DNA of 64,000 nt from NCBI RefSeq assembly GCF_016756395.1, contig NZ_AP018365.1, positions 3,943,001-4,007,000 on the forward strand, written 5' to 3'. Positions 9,842-20,944 of this stretch are shown piece by piece. This stretch comes from Streptomyces sp. SN-593. Lineage in GTDB: Bacteria > Actinomycetota > Actinomycetes > Streptomycetales > Streptomycetaceae. The notes below the pieces were generated by a model. It had not been told where the DNA came from. It ran no database searches and saw only the letters and a program-made list of their open reading frames with translations. Position numbers and translations under genes: made by a program. Position 1 is the stretch's first letter; every line of letters begins with the position of its first letter.

Positions 9842-9883
9842 ATGACAGCCGTCATAATACTGGTGGCCATGACGACTGTCATA
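9842..9883. promoter_or_regulatory. Paired ATGAC-N4-GTCAT dyads in a divergent promoter
   Basis: Two copies of ATGAC-N4-GTCAT lie at 9842-9855 and 9870-9883, 28 bases apart, between the dehydrogenase and GNAT genes. The second overlaps the GNAT start codon. The spacing of nearly three helical turns and the local TetR gene make this a likely TetR operator controlling both directions. Confidence 0.55.
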
Positions 9884-10630
9884 ACGGGTACGCCGCAGTT
9901 CCCACCCGGCCCGCCGCCGTCCGGACGGGCCCCCGGCGGCAGCGCCGAATACGACGGCGGACCCGTCGGCGCGCACGACCCGCGCCCCGCGCCGCGCTGG
10001 CGGATCGAACCCGTACGGCCCGAGGACGGGCCCGCGCTCGCCGCGCTGTTCGACCGCTGCTCCGCCGAGACCGTCCGGCTGCGCTTCTTCGGGCTGCCGA
10101 GGGAGTTGCCCCGCCCGTACCTGGACGCGGTGCTCGCCGGCCGCCCCGCGTCGCACGACGCGGTCGTCGCGTACCCGCGGCCACCCGGCGGGCCCGATGC
10201 CCCCGCCTTCGAGGGCGGCCGCCCGGCGCCGGTGGGCCTCGGCAGCTTCGCGGCCGATCGCGGCGACGAGGCGGCAGACCCGCACCGGACCCCGGGCACC
10301 GACCTGGATTACGGCCGGCACCCCTGCCCGGTCGGCGAGTTGGGCCTGCTCGTCGTCGACGGCTGGCAGCGGCAGGGCGCCGGCGCGGCCATGCTCGACG
10401 TGCTGCTCGACCGGGCCCGGACACGCGGCGCGCGGCTCGTGTCGGCGTCGGTACTCCCGGGGCGGCAGGCGCTGTTGGGCGCGCTGGCCCGCCGGCTGCG
10501 GCCGGTGCGGACATCGTGGGAGGCGGACGCGCTGACCGGCGTCTATAGGCTGGACCCGGAGCGGCGGACGGAGGCGGCACACCATGGGAGCGACGGACGG
10601 ACCGGGAACGGACGGCGGCCCGGCAACTGA
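9869..10630 (+). CDS. GNAT-family N-acetyltransferase
   Basis: The 253-residue product has a disordered Gly/Pro-rich N-terminus (about 45 residues), then an acetyltransferase fold beginning '[21 protein letters not shown]'. The acetyl-CoA-binding motif A is '[21 protein letters not shown]', with the Q/R-x-x-G-x-G/A pattern. '[16 protein letters not shown]' is common in the protein-acetyltransferase branch. Substrate is unknown. The ATG at 9869 is used; another in-frame ATG lies at 9842 but has no ribosome site. Its 3' end overlaps the TetR gene by 47 bases, so the two are probably co-transcribed. A dyad covers the start codon, giving direct repression as a likely control. Confidence 0.75.
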   Translation: MTTVITGTPQFPPGPPPSGRAPGGSAEYDGGPVGAHDPRPAPRWRIEPVRPEDGPALAALFDRCSAETVRLRFFGLPRELPRPYLDAVLAGRPASHDAVVAYPRPPGGPDAPAFEGGRPAPVGLGSFAADRGDEAADPHRTPGTDLDYGRHPCPVGELGLLVVDGWQRQGAGAAMLDVLLDRARTRGARLVSASVLPGRQALLGALARRLRPVRTSWEADALTGVYRLDPERRTEAAHHGSDGRTGNGRRPGN

Positions 10631-11306
10631 CCGGGCACCGGCGGACGATGGCGCTCCGACCCCGAGCGGAACGCGCCCGGAGGGGAACACGCCGGCGCCG
10701 ACGCGGGCGTACGGCCCGCGCGAGCGCATGGTGTTCAGCGCGGCCCAGCTCATCCGCCGCGACGGCGTGAACGCCACCGGGATGCGCGAGGTCGCCGTCC
10801 ACGCGGGCGCGCCGCGCGGCTCGCTCCAGCACTACTTCCCCGGCGGCAAGGAGCAGTTGGTCAACGAGGCCGTGGCGTGGGCCGGCCGCTACGCCGCCGG
10901 GCGGATCGGCCGTTTCCTGGCCGGGATGCCCGAGCCGACGCCGAGCGCCCTGTTCACCGCGATGGTCGGGCAGTGGACGCGGGAGTTCGACGCCGACGGG
11001 TTCCGCGCGGGGTGTCCGGTGGCCGCGGCCACCGTCGACTGCGCGGACTCCGCCGCCTCCACCCGCGAGGCCGCGGCCGCCGCCTTCGCCACCTGGAACG
11101 CGCCGCTCGCCGCCGCCCTCGCCGACCTCGGCGTACCCGCCGTGCAGGCACCCGCCCTGGCCACCCTCATGATCAGCGCCCTCGAAGGCGCGCTGCTCAT
11201 CGCCCGGGCCGAGCAGTCGTCGGCGCCGCTGCACGCGGTCGCCCGCGAGCTGGGCCCGCTGCTCGACCTGCGCGCGGGCCTGCCGGCCCGTCCGGCCGCC
11301 GGCTGA
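10584..11306 (+). CDS. TetR/AcrR-family transcriptional regulator
   Basis: The 240-residue product has a charged, disordered N-terminus (about 45 residues). The TetR helix-turn-helix follows: '[52 protein letters not shown]'-type order of elements (quoted in parts: '[13 protein letters not shown]', '[18 protein letters not shown]'). The ligand domain resembles the LmrA/YxaF-like C-terminus, with '[14 protein letters not shown]'. It overlaps the upstream GNAT gene and probably controls the divergent promoter at 9830-9870 and itself. The effector is unknown. A start nearer the 'RERM' methionine is possible. Confidence 0.85.
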   Translation: MGATDGPGTDGGPATDRAPADDGAPTPSGTRPEGNTPAPTRAYGPRERMVFSAAQLIRRDGVNATGMREVAVHAGAPRGSLQHYFPGGKEQLVNEAVAWAGRYAAGRIGRFLAGMPEPTPSALFTAMVGQWTREFDADGFRAGCPVAAATVDCADSAASTREAAAAAFATWNAPLAAALADLGVPAVQAPALATLMISALEGALLIARAEQSSAPLHAVARELGPLLDLRAGLPARPAAG

Positions 11307-11498
11307 GCCGCCCGAGCGCGCCGGGCGGTCCGTTCCGCCCCGCGCTCCATCCCGTCCGACACCACGTCCAACACCACGCCCGTTCCGTCCGGCAATGCGA
11401 CGCGATGTCCCCTAGGGTGCTGCGTGCAGGGGCCGGACAGCGGTCCGGGTGCGGACCTCGCGGCGCGGCCGCGGAACGTAGCGCGTGAGGAGCAGGCC

Positions 11499-12008
11499 AT
11501 GACGGAGCCGGTCGCCGGGCAGAGCGAGGCCACCAGTGCGCCCACCAGCGAGTCCGCGACGGAACACGGCCGGATCGTGGTCGGCGTCGACGGCTCCGAC
11601 CCCTCCCTGCACGCGCTGCGCTGGGCCGACCGCCAGGCCGCGCTGACCGGGGCGTCCCTGGAGGCGGTGATGGCGTGGGAGATGCCCGCGTCGTTCGGCT
11701 GGGGCGGTGCGGTGCCCGGCCTCCCGGAGGACTACGACCTGGGCGGATCGGCGGCGCGGGCGCTCGGGGAGGCACTGGAGAAGGCCCTGCCGCCCGAGCG
11801 CGCCGCCACCGTGAACCCGGTGACCGTCATGGGCAACCCGGCGCAGGTCATCCTCGACCGCGGCGAGGGGGCGGAGCTGATCGTGGTCGGCGTCCGCGGC
11901 CACGGCACCTTCCGCGCGACCCTGCTCGGCTCGGTCAGCCACACCGTGACGCTGCACGCGTCCTGCCCGGTCGTCGTGGTGCGGGGCGAGGCGGAGCAGT
12001 CCGACTGA
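11499..12008 (+). CDS. Universal stress protein (UspA family)
   Basis: The 169-residue product has one Usp domain: beta-1 'GRIVVGVDGSDPSLHALRWA', an ATP-binding type loop 'VVGVRGHGTFRATLLGSVS' (G-x2-G-x9-G-S), and the final strand 'CPVVVVRG'. It is therefore likely to bind ATP. A single-domain USP of this length is usual in streptomycetes, where they respond to stress and low oxygen. The ATG at 11499 follows TGAGGAG at a good distance; an upstream GTG-type extension lacks one. It is monocistronic. The 190 bases before it hold no gene. Confidence 0.9.
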   Translation: MTEPVAGQSEATSAPTSESATEHGRIVVGVDGSDPSLHALRWADRQAALTGASLEAVMAWEMPASFGWGGAVPGLPEDYDLGGSAARALGEALEKALPPERAATVNPVTVMGNPAQVILDRGEGAELIVVGVRGHGTFRATLLGSVSHTVTLHASCPVVVVRGEAEQSD

Positions 12009-12136
12009 GGGGCTCGCGGCATCGGGGGCCGGCGGCGCCCGGGCCGGCACACGTCCCACCTGCGGCGTCACGAAGTTATCCACAGGCTGTGCGGGGAGCG
12101 GCACCGAAGGCGGGCCCGGCGGAGCATGATGGGGTC

Positions 12137-13981
12137 ATGAACGAGATCACCGGGTCCGCCGTCGGGCCCATGTCGGAGACCGGCGCCATGCCGGCGTGGG
12201 AGACGCGGTTCCGCGCACCCCGGGTGGGGCTGCCGGAGTGGGCCGAGGACGCCCCGGACCGCAGCCTGTTCGTGTCGAACGTCACGGGGACGTACGAGCT
12301 GTACGCGTGGGACCGCACCACCGGCGGCCGCCGCCAGGTCACCGATCGGCCGAACGGCACGACGGACGGCACCCTCAGCAGGGACGGCGCCTGGGTGTGG
12401 TGGTTCTCCGACACCGACGGCGACGAGTTCGGCGTGTGGATGAAGCAGCCGTTCGGCGGCGGTGACGACATACCGGCCGCGCCCGGCCTTCCCCCCTCCT
12501 ACCCCGCGGGCCTCGCGCTGGGCGTCGGCGGACTCGCCGTGATAGGCCGCTCCAGCGACGACGAGGGCACCTCCGTGCACGTCGTGCCCGAGTCCGGCGA
12601 GGGATACGAGATCTATCGGCACCCGGAGTCCGCGGGCGTCGGCGACCTGTCCGAGGACGGCACGCTGGTCGTGATCGAGCACACCGAGCACGGCGACGCG
12701 ATGCACAGCGCGCTGCGGGTGCTGCGCGTCGCCGACGGCGGCGCGGTCGCGGAACTGGACGACACCGACGGCGGGCGGCGCGAGCTGGGCCTCGACTGCC
12801 TCGGCTTCGCCCCGGTGCCGGGCGACACCCGGCTCCTGGTCGGCCACCAGCGCACCGGCCGCTGGCTGCCGATGCTGTGGGACGTGGCCGACGGCACGCA
12901 GACCGAGCTGGCCTTCGACCTGCCCGGCGACGTGCACGCCGAGTGGTACCCGGACGGCTCCGCGCTGCTGGTGGTGCACGACTTCCACGCCCGCGGCGAG
13001 CTGTTCCGGTACGACCTGGCGGAGGGGACGCTGACCCGGCTGGACACCCCGGCGGGGTCGGTGAGCGGGGCGACCGCGCGGCCCGACGGCAGCGTGGAGT
13101 ACCTGTGGTCGTCGGCCCAGTTGCCCCCGGCGGTGCGCTCGACCGCGGGCGGCGTCGTCCTGGAGGCGCCGGGGCTGCGCGCCCCCGAGTCGGTGCCCGT
13201 GGAGGACGTGTGGGTCGACGGACCGGGCGGGCCGATCCACGCACTCGTGCAGCGGCCGCCACGGCGGCCGGGCGAGGAGGGCGCGGCGCAGGCCCCGTTC
13301 CCGACGGTGTTCGAGATCCACGGCGGCCCCACCTGGCACGACTCGGACTCGTTCGCCGCGGGCCCCGCCGCCTGGCTCGACCACGGCTTCGCGGTCGTCC
13401 GGGTCAACTACCGCGGCTCCACCGGATACGGCCGGGAGTGGACCGACGCCCTCAAGCACCGGGTCGGCCTGATCGAGCTGGAGGACATCGCCGCGGTGCG
13501 GGAGTGGGCGGTCGGGTCCGGCCTCGCCGACCCGTCCCGGCTGGTGCTCACCGGCGGCTCGTGGGGCGGCTACCTGACCCTGCTCGGCCTCGGCACCCAG
13601 CCCGAGGCGTGGACGGTCGGCATCGCGGCGGTCCCCGTCGCGGACTACGCGACGGCGTACGCGGACGAGATGGAGGCGCTCAAGGCCCTGGACCGCACCC
13701 TGTTCGGCGGCTCCCCGCAGGAGGTCCCCGAGCGGTACGAGGCGTCCTCCCCGATCAGCCACGTCGAGAAGGTCGCCGCTCCGGTCTACATCAGCGCGGG
13801 CATGAACGACCCGCGCTGCCCGATACGCCAGATCGACAACTACGTGGAGCGGCTGCGCGCCCTCGACAAGCCGCACGAGGTGTACCGGTACGACGCGGGC
13901 CACGGCTCGCTGGTGGTCGAGGAGCGGATCAAGCAGGTCCGGCTGGAGCTGGCCTTCGCGCTACGCCACGTGGGCGGCTGA
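12137..13981 (+). CDS. S9-family prolyl oligopeptidase/acylaminoacyl-peptidase-like serine hydrolase
   Basis: The 614-residue product has an N-terminal beta-propeller (about residues 40-370, repeated 'DG...LV' blades). An alpha/beta-hydrolase domain follows, starting with 'FEIHGGP'. The catalytic triad is readable: S475 in 'GGSWGGY', D558 in 'MNDPRCP' and H589 in 'DAGHGS'. The family is S9 (dipeptidyl-peptidase/acylpeptide hydrolase), cytoplasmic because no signal peptide is present. It cleaves short peptides or removes acylated N-terminal residues; the preferred substrate is unknown. The start ATG at 12137 comes after a short leader. The 3' end overlaps the convergent SURF1 gene by 21 bases. 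Confidence 0.9.
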   Translation: MNEITGSAVGPMSETGAMPAWETRFRAPRVGLPEWAEDAPDRSLFVSNVTGTYELYAWDRTTGGRRQVTDRPNGTTDGTLSRDGAWVWWFSDTDGDEFGVWMKQPFGGGDDIPAAPGLPPSYPAGLALGVGGLAVIGRSSDDEGTSVHVVPESGEGYEIYRHPESAGVGDLSEDGTLVVIEHTEHGDAMHSALRVLRVADGGAVAELDDTDGGRRELGLDCLGFAPVPGDTRLLVGHQRTGRWLPMLWDVADGTQTELAFDLPGDVHAEWYPDGSALLVVHDFHARGELFRYDLAEGTLTRLDTPAGSVSGATARPDGSVEYLWSSAQLPPAVRSTAGGVVLEAPGLRAPESVPVEDVWVDGPGGPIHALVQRPPRRPGEEGAAQAPFPTVFEIHGGPTWHDSDSFAAGPAAWLDHGFAVVRVNYRGSTGYGREWTDALKHRVGLIELEDIAAVREWAVGSGLADPSRLVLTGGSWGGYLTLLGLGTQPEAWTVGIAAVPVADYATAYADEMEALKALDRTLFGGSPQEVPERYEASSPISHVEKVAAPVYISAGMNDPRCPIRQIDNYVERLRALDKPHEVYRYDAGHGSLVVEERIKQVRLELAFALRHVGG

Positions 13982-14932
13982 CCCGACCGGCTCGGCGTCC
14001 CGGGTGCCCGCGGCCTTCCCGGGCTCCCGCTCCCCCGGGTCCCCCGGCCCGCCGTCCACGGCGTGCGGGGCGGGGGCGGCGGGGCCACCCGGCCGGCCGG
14101 AGCCGCCGGGTCCGCCCGGGCCGTCCGGTCCGTCCGGCTGGTCCGGAAGGATGCCGAGCGCGGCGTCGGCACGCGCCTCGGCCTCCCGGCGGACGAACCG
14201 GAACCACATGAAGACGACGAAGCCCGCGAAGACGAACCACTGCCCGGTGTAGCCGAGGTTCTGGAACGCCTTGAGGTCGAGGCCGCTGTTCGGCGCCGCC
14301 GCCGGGGGCACGGCGACCAGCGGCTTCGCGGGGTGGTTGGCGGTGATCCATCCGTTGTAGACGGAGTAGGGCAGCACGTTGACCAGGGATGCGCCGCTGA
14401 TGATGCCGATCTGGTCGGTGGGCAGCGCGCCGCTGGTGTCCACGCCGCTGGTCTCGGTGGTCTCCGGGTACTGCACGGCTCCGGTGACCGTCACCTGCCC
14501 GGCGGGCGGGGCCGGCACGCTGCCGGCGCGGGCGGCGGTGCCGGCCTTGCCCGGCAGCCAGCCGCGGACCACCGGGAGCGCGGCGCCGTCGGACAGGCGC
14601 AGCGGGGTGAGGACGTAGTAGCCGTCGCGGCCGTCGAGGAGGCGGTCCGGGACGAGGAGTTGGTGGGCGGCGTCGTAGCGGCCGGTGGCGCTGACGATCC
14701 GGCCGGTGTCGTCGCTGCCGACGGTGGAGCCGGTCGTCGGCAGCACCCGCGCCAGGGGCACCGGCGCCGCGGCGGCGGTCCGCTTCTCGTCGTGCTCGGC
14801 GGTCTTGTGCTGGTCGACCCGCATGTCGAACCGGCTGAGCTGCCAACTGCCCATGAACACGCAGACCGGTACGGCCAGCAGTGCGAGCAGGCTGACGGCC
14901 AGCCATCGCGGGGTGAGCAGGAACCGGTACAC
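13961..14932 (-). CDS. SURF1-family cytochrome oxidase assembly protein
   Basis: The 323-residue product has transmembrane helices at residues about 12-32 and 232-250. The SURF1 signature is present: 'MGSWQLSRFDMRV' near the start, 'GYYVLTPLRLSDGAALPVVRGWLP' in the middle, and the 'NLGYTGQWFVFAG' C-terminal helix. SURF1 proteins help assemble the haem-copper cytochrome oxidase in the membrane. The C-terminal 70 residues are Pro/Gly-rich and disordered, as in other actinomycete members. The start is GTG. It is convergent with, and overlaps, the S9 peptidase gene, so the two transcripts are antisense at their ends. The 289 bases upstream (14933-15221) hold no gene. Confidence 0.92.
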   Translation of the reverse strand: MYRFLLTPRWLAVSLLALLAVPVCVFMGSWQLSRFDMRVDQHKTAEHDEKRTAAAAPVPLARVLPTTGSTVGSDDTGRIVSATGRYDAAHQLLVPDRLLDGRDGYYVLTPLRLSDGAALPVVRGWLPGKAGTAARAGSVPAPPAGQVTVTGAVQYPETTETSGVDTSGALPTDQIGIISGASLVNVLPYSVYNGWITANHPAKPLVAVPPAAAPNSGLDLKAFQNLGYTGQWFVFAGFVVFMWFRFVRREAEARADAALGILPDQPDGPDGPGGPGGSGRPGGPAAPAPHAVDGGPGDPGEREPGKAAGTRDAEPVGSAAHVA

Positions 14933-15221
14933 GCCACCACGTTACGGGGCGGGCCCGGGCGGGCCGCAACCGCCCCCGGCGGCCCCGGGCGGGCCTGCCG
15001 CCGCGGCCGGCCCCGCGCCTGCTCACGGGCGTGACGGCCTGATCCGCCGCCCCGACCGTGCCCCGTCCCGCCGCTCGACCCGCCGTCCCGACCCGCCGGC
15101 CGGGACCGCCGCCCCGACCCCGCGGCCGGGACCGTCCCAGACCGGCGGCGTGGGTGGAGCGCGTGCCCGGCGCGGGGGTCAGGTTCGTGCCTGCCCTCCC
15201 GGCGGGCCGGGAGGAGGCCGG

Positions 15222-16691
15222 CTACGGGACGACCCCGCCGCTCGGCTCGGCGATCGGGGGCGTCGTGTAGACGGTGCCCGCGCAGGCGCCCTGGATGACC
15301 GGGCCGACGACCAGGGGCGCGCCCGCGGCCGGGGTGTGGTCCAGGGTGACGCTGGGCGGGGAGGACGTGGGGGGGACGCCGTCGGCGGGCAGGGCGCTGC
15401 CGCTGGAGGAGCCCGTCCCGGTTCCCTGGTCGCTGCCCTGCGTGCTGGTCGTGGTCGGCGTCGGGGTCGAGGAGGTGGGAGGCGTCGAGGTGGCGACGCA
15501 CCCGGCGGCGCTCCCGGTCGGCACCCAGGCGAAGGCGACCTCGTAGTCCTGGCCGGGGCCGAGGACGATCGGGGTCCCCGACATGGCGGCGGGCAGGCCG
15601 GACGCCGGGTCGCCCTGGGTGTGGCTGACGACCTGTATGGCGGCCTGCTCCGCGGAGCCGTGCGCCACGGCGCGGACGACACCGGCGCTGGGCACGGTGC
15701 AGGACGTGGCGGAGACGTTGCTGACGCGGAACCAGCCGTAGACGCGGCCGTCGGCGTCGGGGCTGTCCGCCGCGCTGGCGCCCTGGCCGAGCTGGCTGCT
15801 GGAGCAGTCCGGCACCGTGGAGCCGGTCGTGGACGGGGGGCTGCTGGGGCCGGTCGGCTCGTCGGAGGGCGTGGGCGAACTGCCGGGCGCGTGCGTGACC
15901 GAGCCGGACGGGTTCACGGAGCCGCCCTTGTGGTGGCCGCCGGTGCCGGGCACGACCGTGTAGGAACTCCCGACGCCGACCGGGGCGGCCGCGGTGTGGT
16001 GCGTGCGGTCGGCGACCCGGAGGACGGCGGGCACGGACACGCACACCAGCAGCACGGCAGCGGCGGCGCCGAGCATCGCCTGGCGGCGGCGCTGCCGGCG
16101 CAGCGGGACGGCCCGCCGCAGGTGTTCCAGGGCGTCCGGGGAGGCGTGCAGCCCGTCGACGGCCTGGTGCATGAGGGCCCGCAGCGCGGCCTCGTCCGAG
16201 GTCAGGTCGTCCAGGTCGGTGACCGCGCCGTCGGGCGTCACGTCATGGGTGGCGGGTGCGGCGGGTGCCGCCGGTGCCGCGGGAGTGGCCGGGGTGGCGG
16301 ACAGGGCACGGGCCGGGGCCGGCTGCTCCGACTTCGGAGCCGTCGACTCCTCCCGCGCGGTCGCCTCGTCGGGCCGCGCCTCGTCCGGCCGGGCGCCGTC
16401 CGACTGTGCCTCGGCCGACTGTGCTTCGTCCGGCCGCGCCTTGCCCGGCCGCAGGCCGGAGGGCATCGCCTCGTCGGGCTGCGCGTCGTGCGGGTCTCGG
16501 GGGGTCTGCTCGTCCATCTCGGGTGCGTCGTCGTCGGGGCCCTCGGGGCCGTGGGTACCGCTGGGGCCGCCGGAATCGCCGGAATCGCCGCAACCGCCGG
16601 AGCCGATCGGCCCCTTGAGGTCACGGGGCTCGCCGAGCACGCGGGGTTCGCGGGCGTCGCCGGGCTCGCGGGATTCGTGCCGAGGTGTCAT
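15222..16691 (-). CDS. Single-pass membrane protein coupled to an ECF sigma factor (putative anti-sigma-like)
   Basis: The 489-residue product has a long acidic, low-complexity cytoplasmic part (residues 1-~215, repeated 'RPDEA' and 'SDGARPDEA'). A short helical segment 'DEAALRALMHQAVDGLHASPDALEHLRRAVPLRRQRRRQ' region (about 215-255) comes before the membrane helix 'AMLGAAAAVLLVCVSVPAVL'. An extracellular Thr/Ser/Pro-rich domain with paired cysteines follows, resembling DUF4232-type domains ('FRVSNVSATSCTVP'). The ATG overlaps the sigma-factor stop as ATGA, so translation is coupled. The gene order and single membrane span suggest an anti-sigma or signal-sensing partner. No zinc-binding anti-sigma motif is present, so this remains inference. 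Confidence 0.7.
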   Translation of the reverse strand: MTPRHESREPGDAREPRVLGEPRDLKGPIGSGGCGDSGDSGGPSGTHGPEGPDDDAPEMDEQTPRDPHDAQPDEAMPSGLRPGKARPDEAQSAEAQSDGARPDEARPDEATAREESTAPKSEQPAPARALSATPATPAAPAAPAAPATHDVTPDGAVTDLDDLTSDEAALRALMHQAVDGLHASPDALEHLRRAVPLRRQRRRQAMLGAAAAVLLVCVSVPAVLRVADRTHHTAAAPVGVGSSYTVVPGTGGHHKGGSVNPSGSVTHAPGSSPTPSDEPTGPSSPPSTTGSTVPDCSSSQLGQGASAADSPDADGRVYGWFRVSNVSATSCTVPSAGVVRAVAHGSAEQAAIQVVSHTQGDPASGLPAAMSGTPIVLGPGQDYEVAFAWVPTGSAAGCVATSTPPTSSTPTPTTTSTQGSDQGTGTGSSSGSALPADGVPPTSSPPSVTLDHTPAAGAPLVVGPVIQGACAGTVYTTPPIAEPSGGVVP

Positions 16692-17428
16692 GACGTCGCC
16701 TCCATCGCGACCCTCAGCGCGGCAAGACCACGCGAACCGTACGCCTTCACCGAGCCGAGCGAAATCCCCAGGGTCTCCGCGACCTGCGCCTCGGTCATGT
16801 CCACGAAGTAGCGCAGCACGAGCACCTCGCGCTGGCGCCGCTGCAACGTGCGCATCGCGGCCTTGAGCTGGTCGCGCTCCAGGATCTCGTACGCGCCCTC
16901 CTCCGCGCTGGCCATGTCGGGCATCGGCTTGGCCAGCAGCTTGAGGCCGAGGATGCGGCGGCGCAGCGCCGAGCGGGAGAGGTTGACCACGGTCTGCCGC
17001 AGGTAGGCGAGGGTCTTCTCGGGGTCGCGCACCCGGCTGCGGGCGGAGTGCACCCGGATGAACGCCTCCTGGACCACGTCCTCGCAGGAGGCGGTGTCGT
17101 CCAGCAGCAGCGCGGCCAGCCCGAGCAGCGAGCGGTAGTGGGCGCGGTAGGTCTCGGTGAGGTGGTCCACAGTGGTGCCGACGGCCGTCGCCGCGTCCGT
17201 ACCGTCCCGGCCGACTCCGTCCTGCTGGGCACCGGCCACCCGTACCGGCCAGGGCGCGATCACCGGCAGACCGCCGGTCGCCGCACGCGAGGGCCGCGGA
17301 GGCGCGATCGTTCCCCCGCGCCGCCCGAATCCCGTCTCGATCCCCCATGCGTCCGCCACGCCAGTTGGACACGCATCCCCCGGCGAGGGTTGTACGGGCA
17401 CGGCACTTCGCTCGACGGAGTGCCACAT
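16688..17428 (-). CDS. ECF (sigma-70 family, region 2/4) RNA polymerase sigma factor
   Basis: The 246-residue product has an unconserved N-terminus of about 85 residues. Sigma region 2 follows ('DDTASCEDVVQEAFIRVHSA' at its end, the -10-binding part) and region 4 ('RRQREVLVLRYFVDMTEAQ', then 'LGISLGSVKAYGSRGLAAL', the -35-binding helix-turn-helix). No region 3 is present, as expected for ECF factors. The start is uncertain: the ATG at 17428 has a weak ribosome site, and conserved sequence begins near residue 85. The stop overlaps the start of the membrane protein at 16691 (ATGA), so the pair forms one operon and that protein may restrain this sigma factor. Confidence 0.88.
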   Translation of the reverse strand: MWHSVERSAVPVQPSPGDACPTGVADAWGIETGFGRRGGTIAPPRPSRAATGGLPVIAPWPVRVAGAQQDGVGRDGTDAATAVGTTVDHLTETYRAHYRSLLGLAALLLDDTASCEDVVQEAFIRVHSARSRVRDPEKTLAYLRQTVVNLSRSALRRRILGLKLLAKPMPDMASAEEGAYEILERDQLKAAMRTLQRRQREVLVLRYFVDMTEAQVAETLGISLGSVKAYGSRGLAALRVAMEATS

Positions 17429-17631
17429 ATCGCCATGCGTACCAGCTCTTCCTCAATGCCGCGCGTCGCCGCGTGGTGCTCCGCGTCGCCACACCTCACC
17501 ACGCGATGCCCCACCCGCACCGACCGCCCCCGGGCCGGCGTTCGGTGTGCACCACCCTAGGGGAGCCGCTGTGCGCCCCGCCGGTCTCCTGAGCCCCAGC
17601 ACCCCTACGGCCGTGCGTCGACACAAAGACG

Positions 17632-17666
17632 CTCCCCCGCGGCCATCGGTTGCGGCCGCGGGGGAG
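17632..17666 (-). terminator. Strong hairpin terminator after aspartokinase
   Basis: CTCCCCCGCGGCC and GGCCGCGGGGGAG form a perfect 13-pair stem with a 9-base loop, 33 bases beyond the aspartokinase stop. It has no long T-run, as is common in streptomycete terminators. It separates ask from the sigma-factor operon. Confidence 0.75.
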
Positions 17667-17698
17667 TCGATCGTCCGGCAACGCGCCCCGGACCGGCC

Positions 17699-18973
<1,275 letters not shown>

Positions 18974-19192
18974 GTGCGCTCCTCGCTCAGGGTGGATCAA
19001 GGGTGAATGCGGTCGGCCCAGTTTAACGAGCCACCGCCGACCGCCCCGCCCTTATCACATACTGAGACATGAGGTTCACCTGTTGATCAGGTTCGCGTGG
19101 CCGGGCCGCCCCCGTACACCGGCCCACCGGCTCACCGGTCCGGCCTCGTCCACCGGTAAGCCGGTCAGCCGGTGCGCCGGTGCGCCCGCCCC

Positions 19193-20053
19193 TCAGCGGC
19201 CGCCGCGGCGGCGCAACCCCATCGTGCCCAGCTCCGCCTCCATCACCCGGCCCGCCTCGCGCGCCAGCTGCTCCTCGTCCTCGTCACCGCCCGTGTCCAG
19301 TCCGTCCAGCTCGTCCAGCGGGCTGTCCTGCCGCACGTGTGCCACCAGCGACTGGAGGGCCCGCAGCGACGCGCTCGCCGTCATCCCCCAGCTCGACAGG
19401 TAGGAGAACTGCCACCACCACAGCGCCTCCGACACCCGGCCGGCCCGGAAGTGGGTCAGGCCGTGGGCCAGGTTCGCCACCACGTCGGCGAGGTCGTCGG
19501 AGATCCGGCAGGCCACCGGCGTCGACCTCGGGACGTACGGGTCGAAGACCTCCGAGTACACGTCGATCGGCTCCAGCAGCGTGGCCAGCCGCTGCCGCAG
19601 GTCGTCCTCGTCGGGCTCCGGTCCGGCGTCCGGTTCGTACCGCTCGTCCGGCACGATGTCCTCGTGCGCGCCGAGCCGGCCGCCGGCCAGCAGCAGTTGT
19701 GAGACCTCCAGCAGCAGGTAGGGCACCGCGCTGTCCGGGTCGTCGCCCTTGGCGACCTCGCGGACCGAGAGGATGAAGCTCTCGATCTGGTCGCCGATCT
19801 GCACGGCGAACTCGTCCGGCTCCTGCGGCACCGGCACCGGTCCCGGCGCGTCCGGCCGCCCCAGGGCGCCGCCCTGGTCCGCGCCCGCGCTCCCGGTCCC
19901 GCCCTCGGCCGTCGCGCCCGCGCCCGTACCTGCTCCCGCCACGCTCACGTTCCCACCGCTCCCGTCTCCACGGCTTCCCTCTCCACGGGGGCCCTTCCCG
20001 GGCGTCCCGCTCCTCCTCGCCCGCGCGCCCTCGCCCACCGTCGCGTCAGACAT
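19193..20053 (-). CDS. DUF5063 domain protein
   Basis: The 286-residue product has a disordered Gly/Ala-rich N-terminus of about 80 residues. The DUF5063 domain follows: '[20 protein letters not shown]', '[19 protein letters not shown]' and '[20 protein letters not shown]', with a Trp-rich '[14 protein letters not shown]' helix. The function is unknown. This protein commonly sits next to recR and ybaB in streptomycetes. The ATG at 20053 overlaps the recR stop by 8 bases, so the two are probably co-translated. The 190 bases to ask hold only GC-rich inverted repeats. Confidence 0.85.
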   Translation of the reverse strand: MSDATVGEGARARRSGTPGKGPRGEGSRGDGSGGNVSVAGAGTGAGATAEGGTGSAGADQGGALGRPDAPGPVPVPQEPDEFAVQIGDQIESFILSVREVAKGDDPDSAVPYLLLEVSQLLLAGGRLGAHEDIVPDERYEPDAGPEPDEDDLRQRLATLLEPIDVYSEVFDPYVPRSTPVACRISDDLADVVANLAHGLTHFRAGRVSEALWWWQFSYLSSWGMTASASLRALQSLVAHVRQDSPLDELDGLDTGGDEDEEQLAREAGRVMEAELGTMGLRRRGGR

Positions 20054-20645
20054 CCAGCAACCGCCTTCCTTCGAAGGCCCGCCCCAGCGTGACCTCGTCC
20101 GCGTACTCCAGGTCGCCGCCCACAGGAAGCCCACTGGCCAGTCTCGTGACGCGCAAACCCATGGGTTTCACCATGCGGGCCAGATACGTCGCCGTCGCCT
20201 CGCCCTCGAGGTTCGGGTCGGTGGCCAGGATCAGCTCGGTGACGGTGCCGTCGGCGAGGCGGGCGAGCAGTTCCCGTATCCGCAGGTCGTCGGGGCCGAC
20301 GCCCTCGATCGGGCTGATCGCGCCGCCCAGCACGTGGTACCGCCCGCGGAACTCCCGGGTGCGCTCGACCGCCACCACGTCCTTGGGCTCCTCGACCACG
20401 CAGATCACCGCCGGGTCGCGCCGCGGGTCACTGCACACCCGGCACCGCTCCTCCTGCGCGACGTTCCCGCACACCGCGCAGAACCGCACCTTCGCCTTCA
20501 CCTCGGACAGCGCGTGCGCCAGGCGGCGCACGTCGGCCGGGTCGGCCTGCAGGATGTGGAAGGCGATCCGCTGCGCACTCTTGGGACCCACGCCAGGCAG
20601 CCTGCCCAGCTCGTCGATCAGGTCCTGCACCACGCCTTCGTACAC
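20046..20645 (-). CDS. recR: Recombination mediator RecR
   Basis: The 199-residue product is full length for RecR. The helix-hairpin-helix '[20 protein letters not shown]' is at the N-terminus. The zinc finger is '[16 protein letters not shown]', the Toprim domain starts '[17 protein letters not shown]', and '[24 protein letters not shown]' closes it (quoted in part). With RecF and RecO it loads RecA at gaps during DNA repair. Start GTG. It lies in the usual order ybaB, recR, DUF5063. Confidence 0.97.
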   Translation of the reverse strand: MYEGVVQDLIDELGRLPGVGPKSAQRIAFHILQADPADVRRLAHALSEVKAKVRFCAVCGNVAQEERCRVCSDPRRDPAVICVVEEPKDVVAVERTREFRGRYHVLGGAISPIEGVGPDDLRIRELLARLADGTVTELILATDPNLEGEATATYLARMVKPMGLRVTRLASGLPVGGDLEYADEVTLGRAFEGRRLLDV

Positions 20646-20713
20646 GCCGTGCCTTCCTTCGGATCTGCCGGGCCCGCGGGCCTGCGGGGCGGGGAAACGG
20701 TGAGGGATGAGTA

Positions 20714-20741
20714 GGGGTTCGGGGTTCGGGGTTCGGGGGTC
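20714..20741. repeat. Short tandem repeats (GGGGTTC) between recR and ybaB
   Basis: A 7-base unit, GGGGTTC, is repeated four times with one change, within the 299-base gap 20646-20944. Further on are repeated GTCCGG-type words. No gene or terminator is evident in the gap. Confidence 0.6.
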
Positions 20742-20944
20742 GGGAGCCGGAGGTCTGACGGGGCGGACGCGAAACGGGTTCCCCGGGTCCGGTGGTCGGG
20801 TCCTCCGGATCCGTCCGGGTCGGGTCCCTCCGGATCAGGTCCGCCCGGGTCCGTCCGGGTCCGGTGGCCGGTCACCGGCAGCCGGGCGGCCGACCGGTCA
20901 GGCGGCACCCGGTCGCGGAGCCCGCGGCCGGACGCCCCGCGAGG

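Noticed and set aside
12076..12084. TTATCCACA, a perfect DnaA-box sequence, also at 45279-45287
   Set aside because: Single isolated boxes far apart, with no AT-rich region or cluster, do not make an origin.
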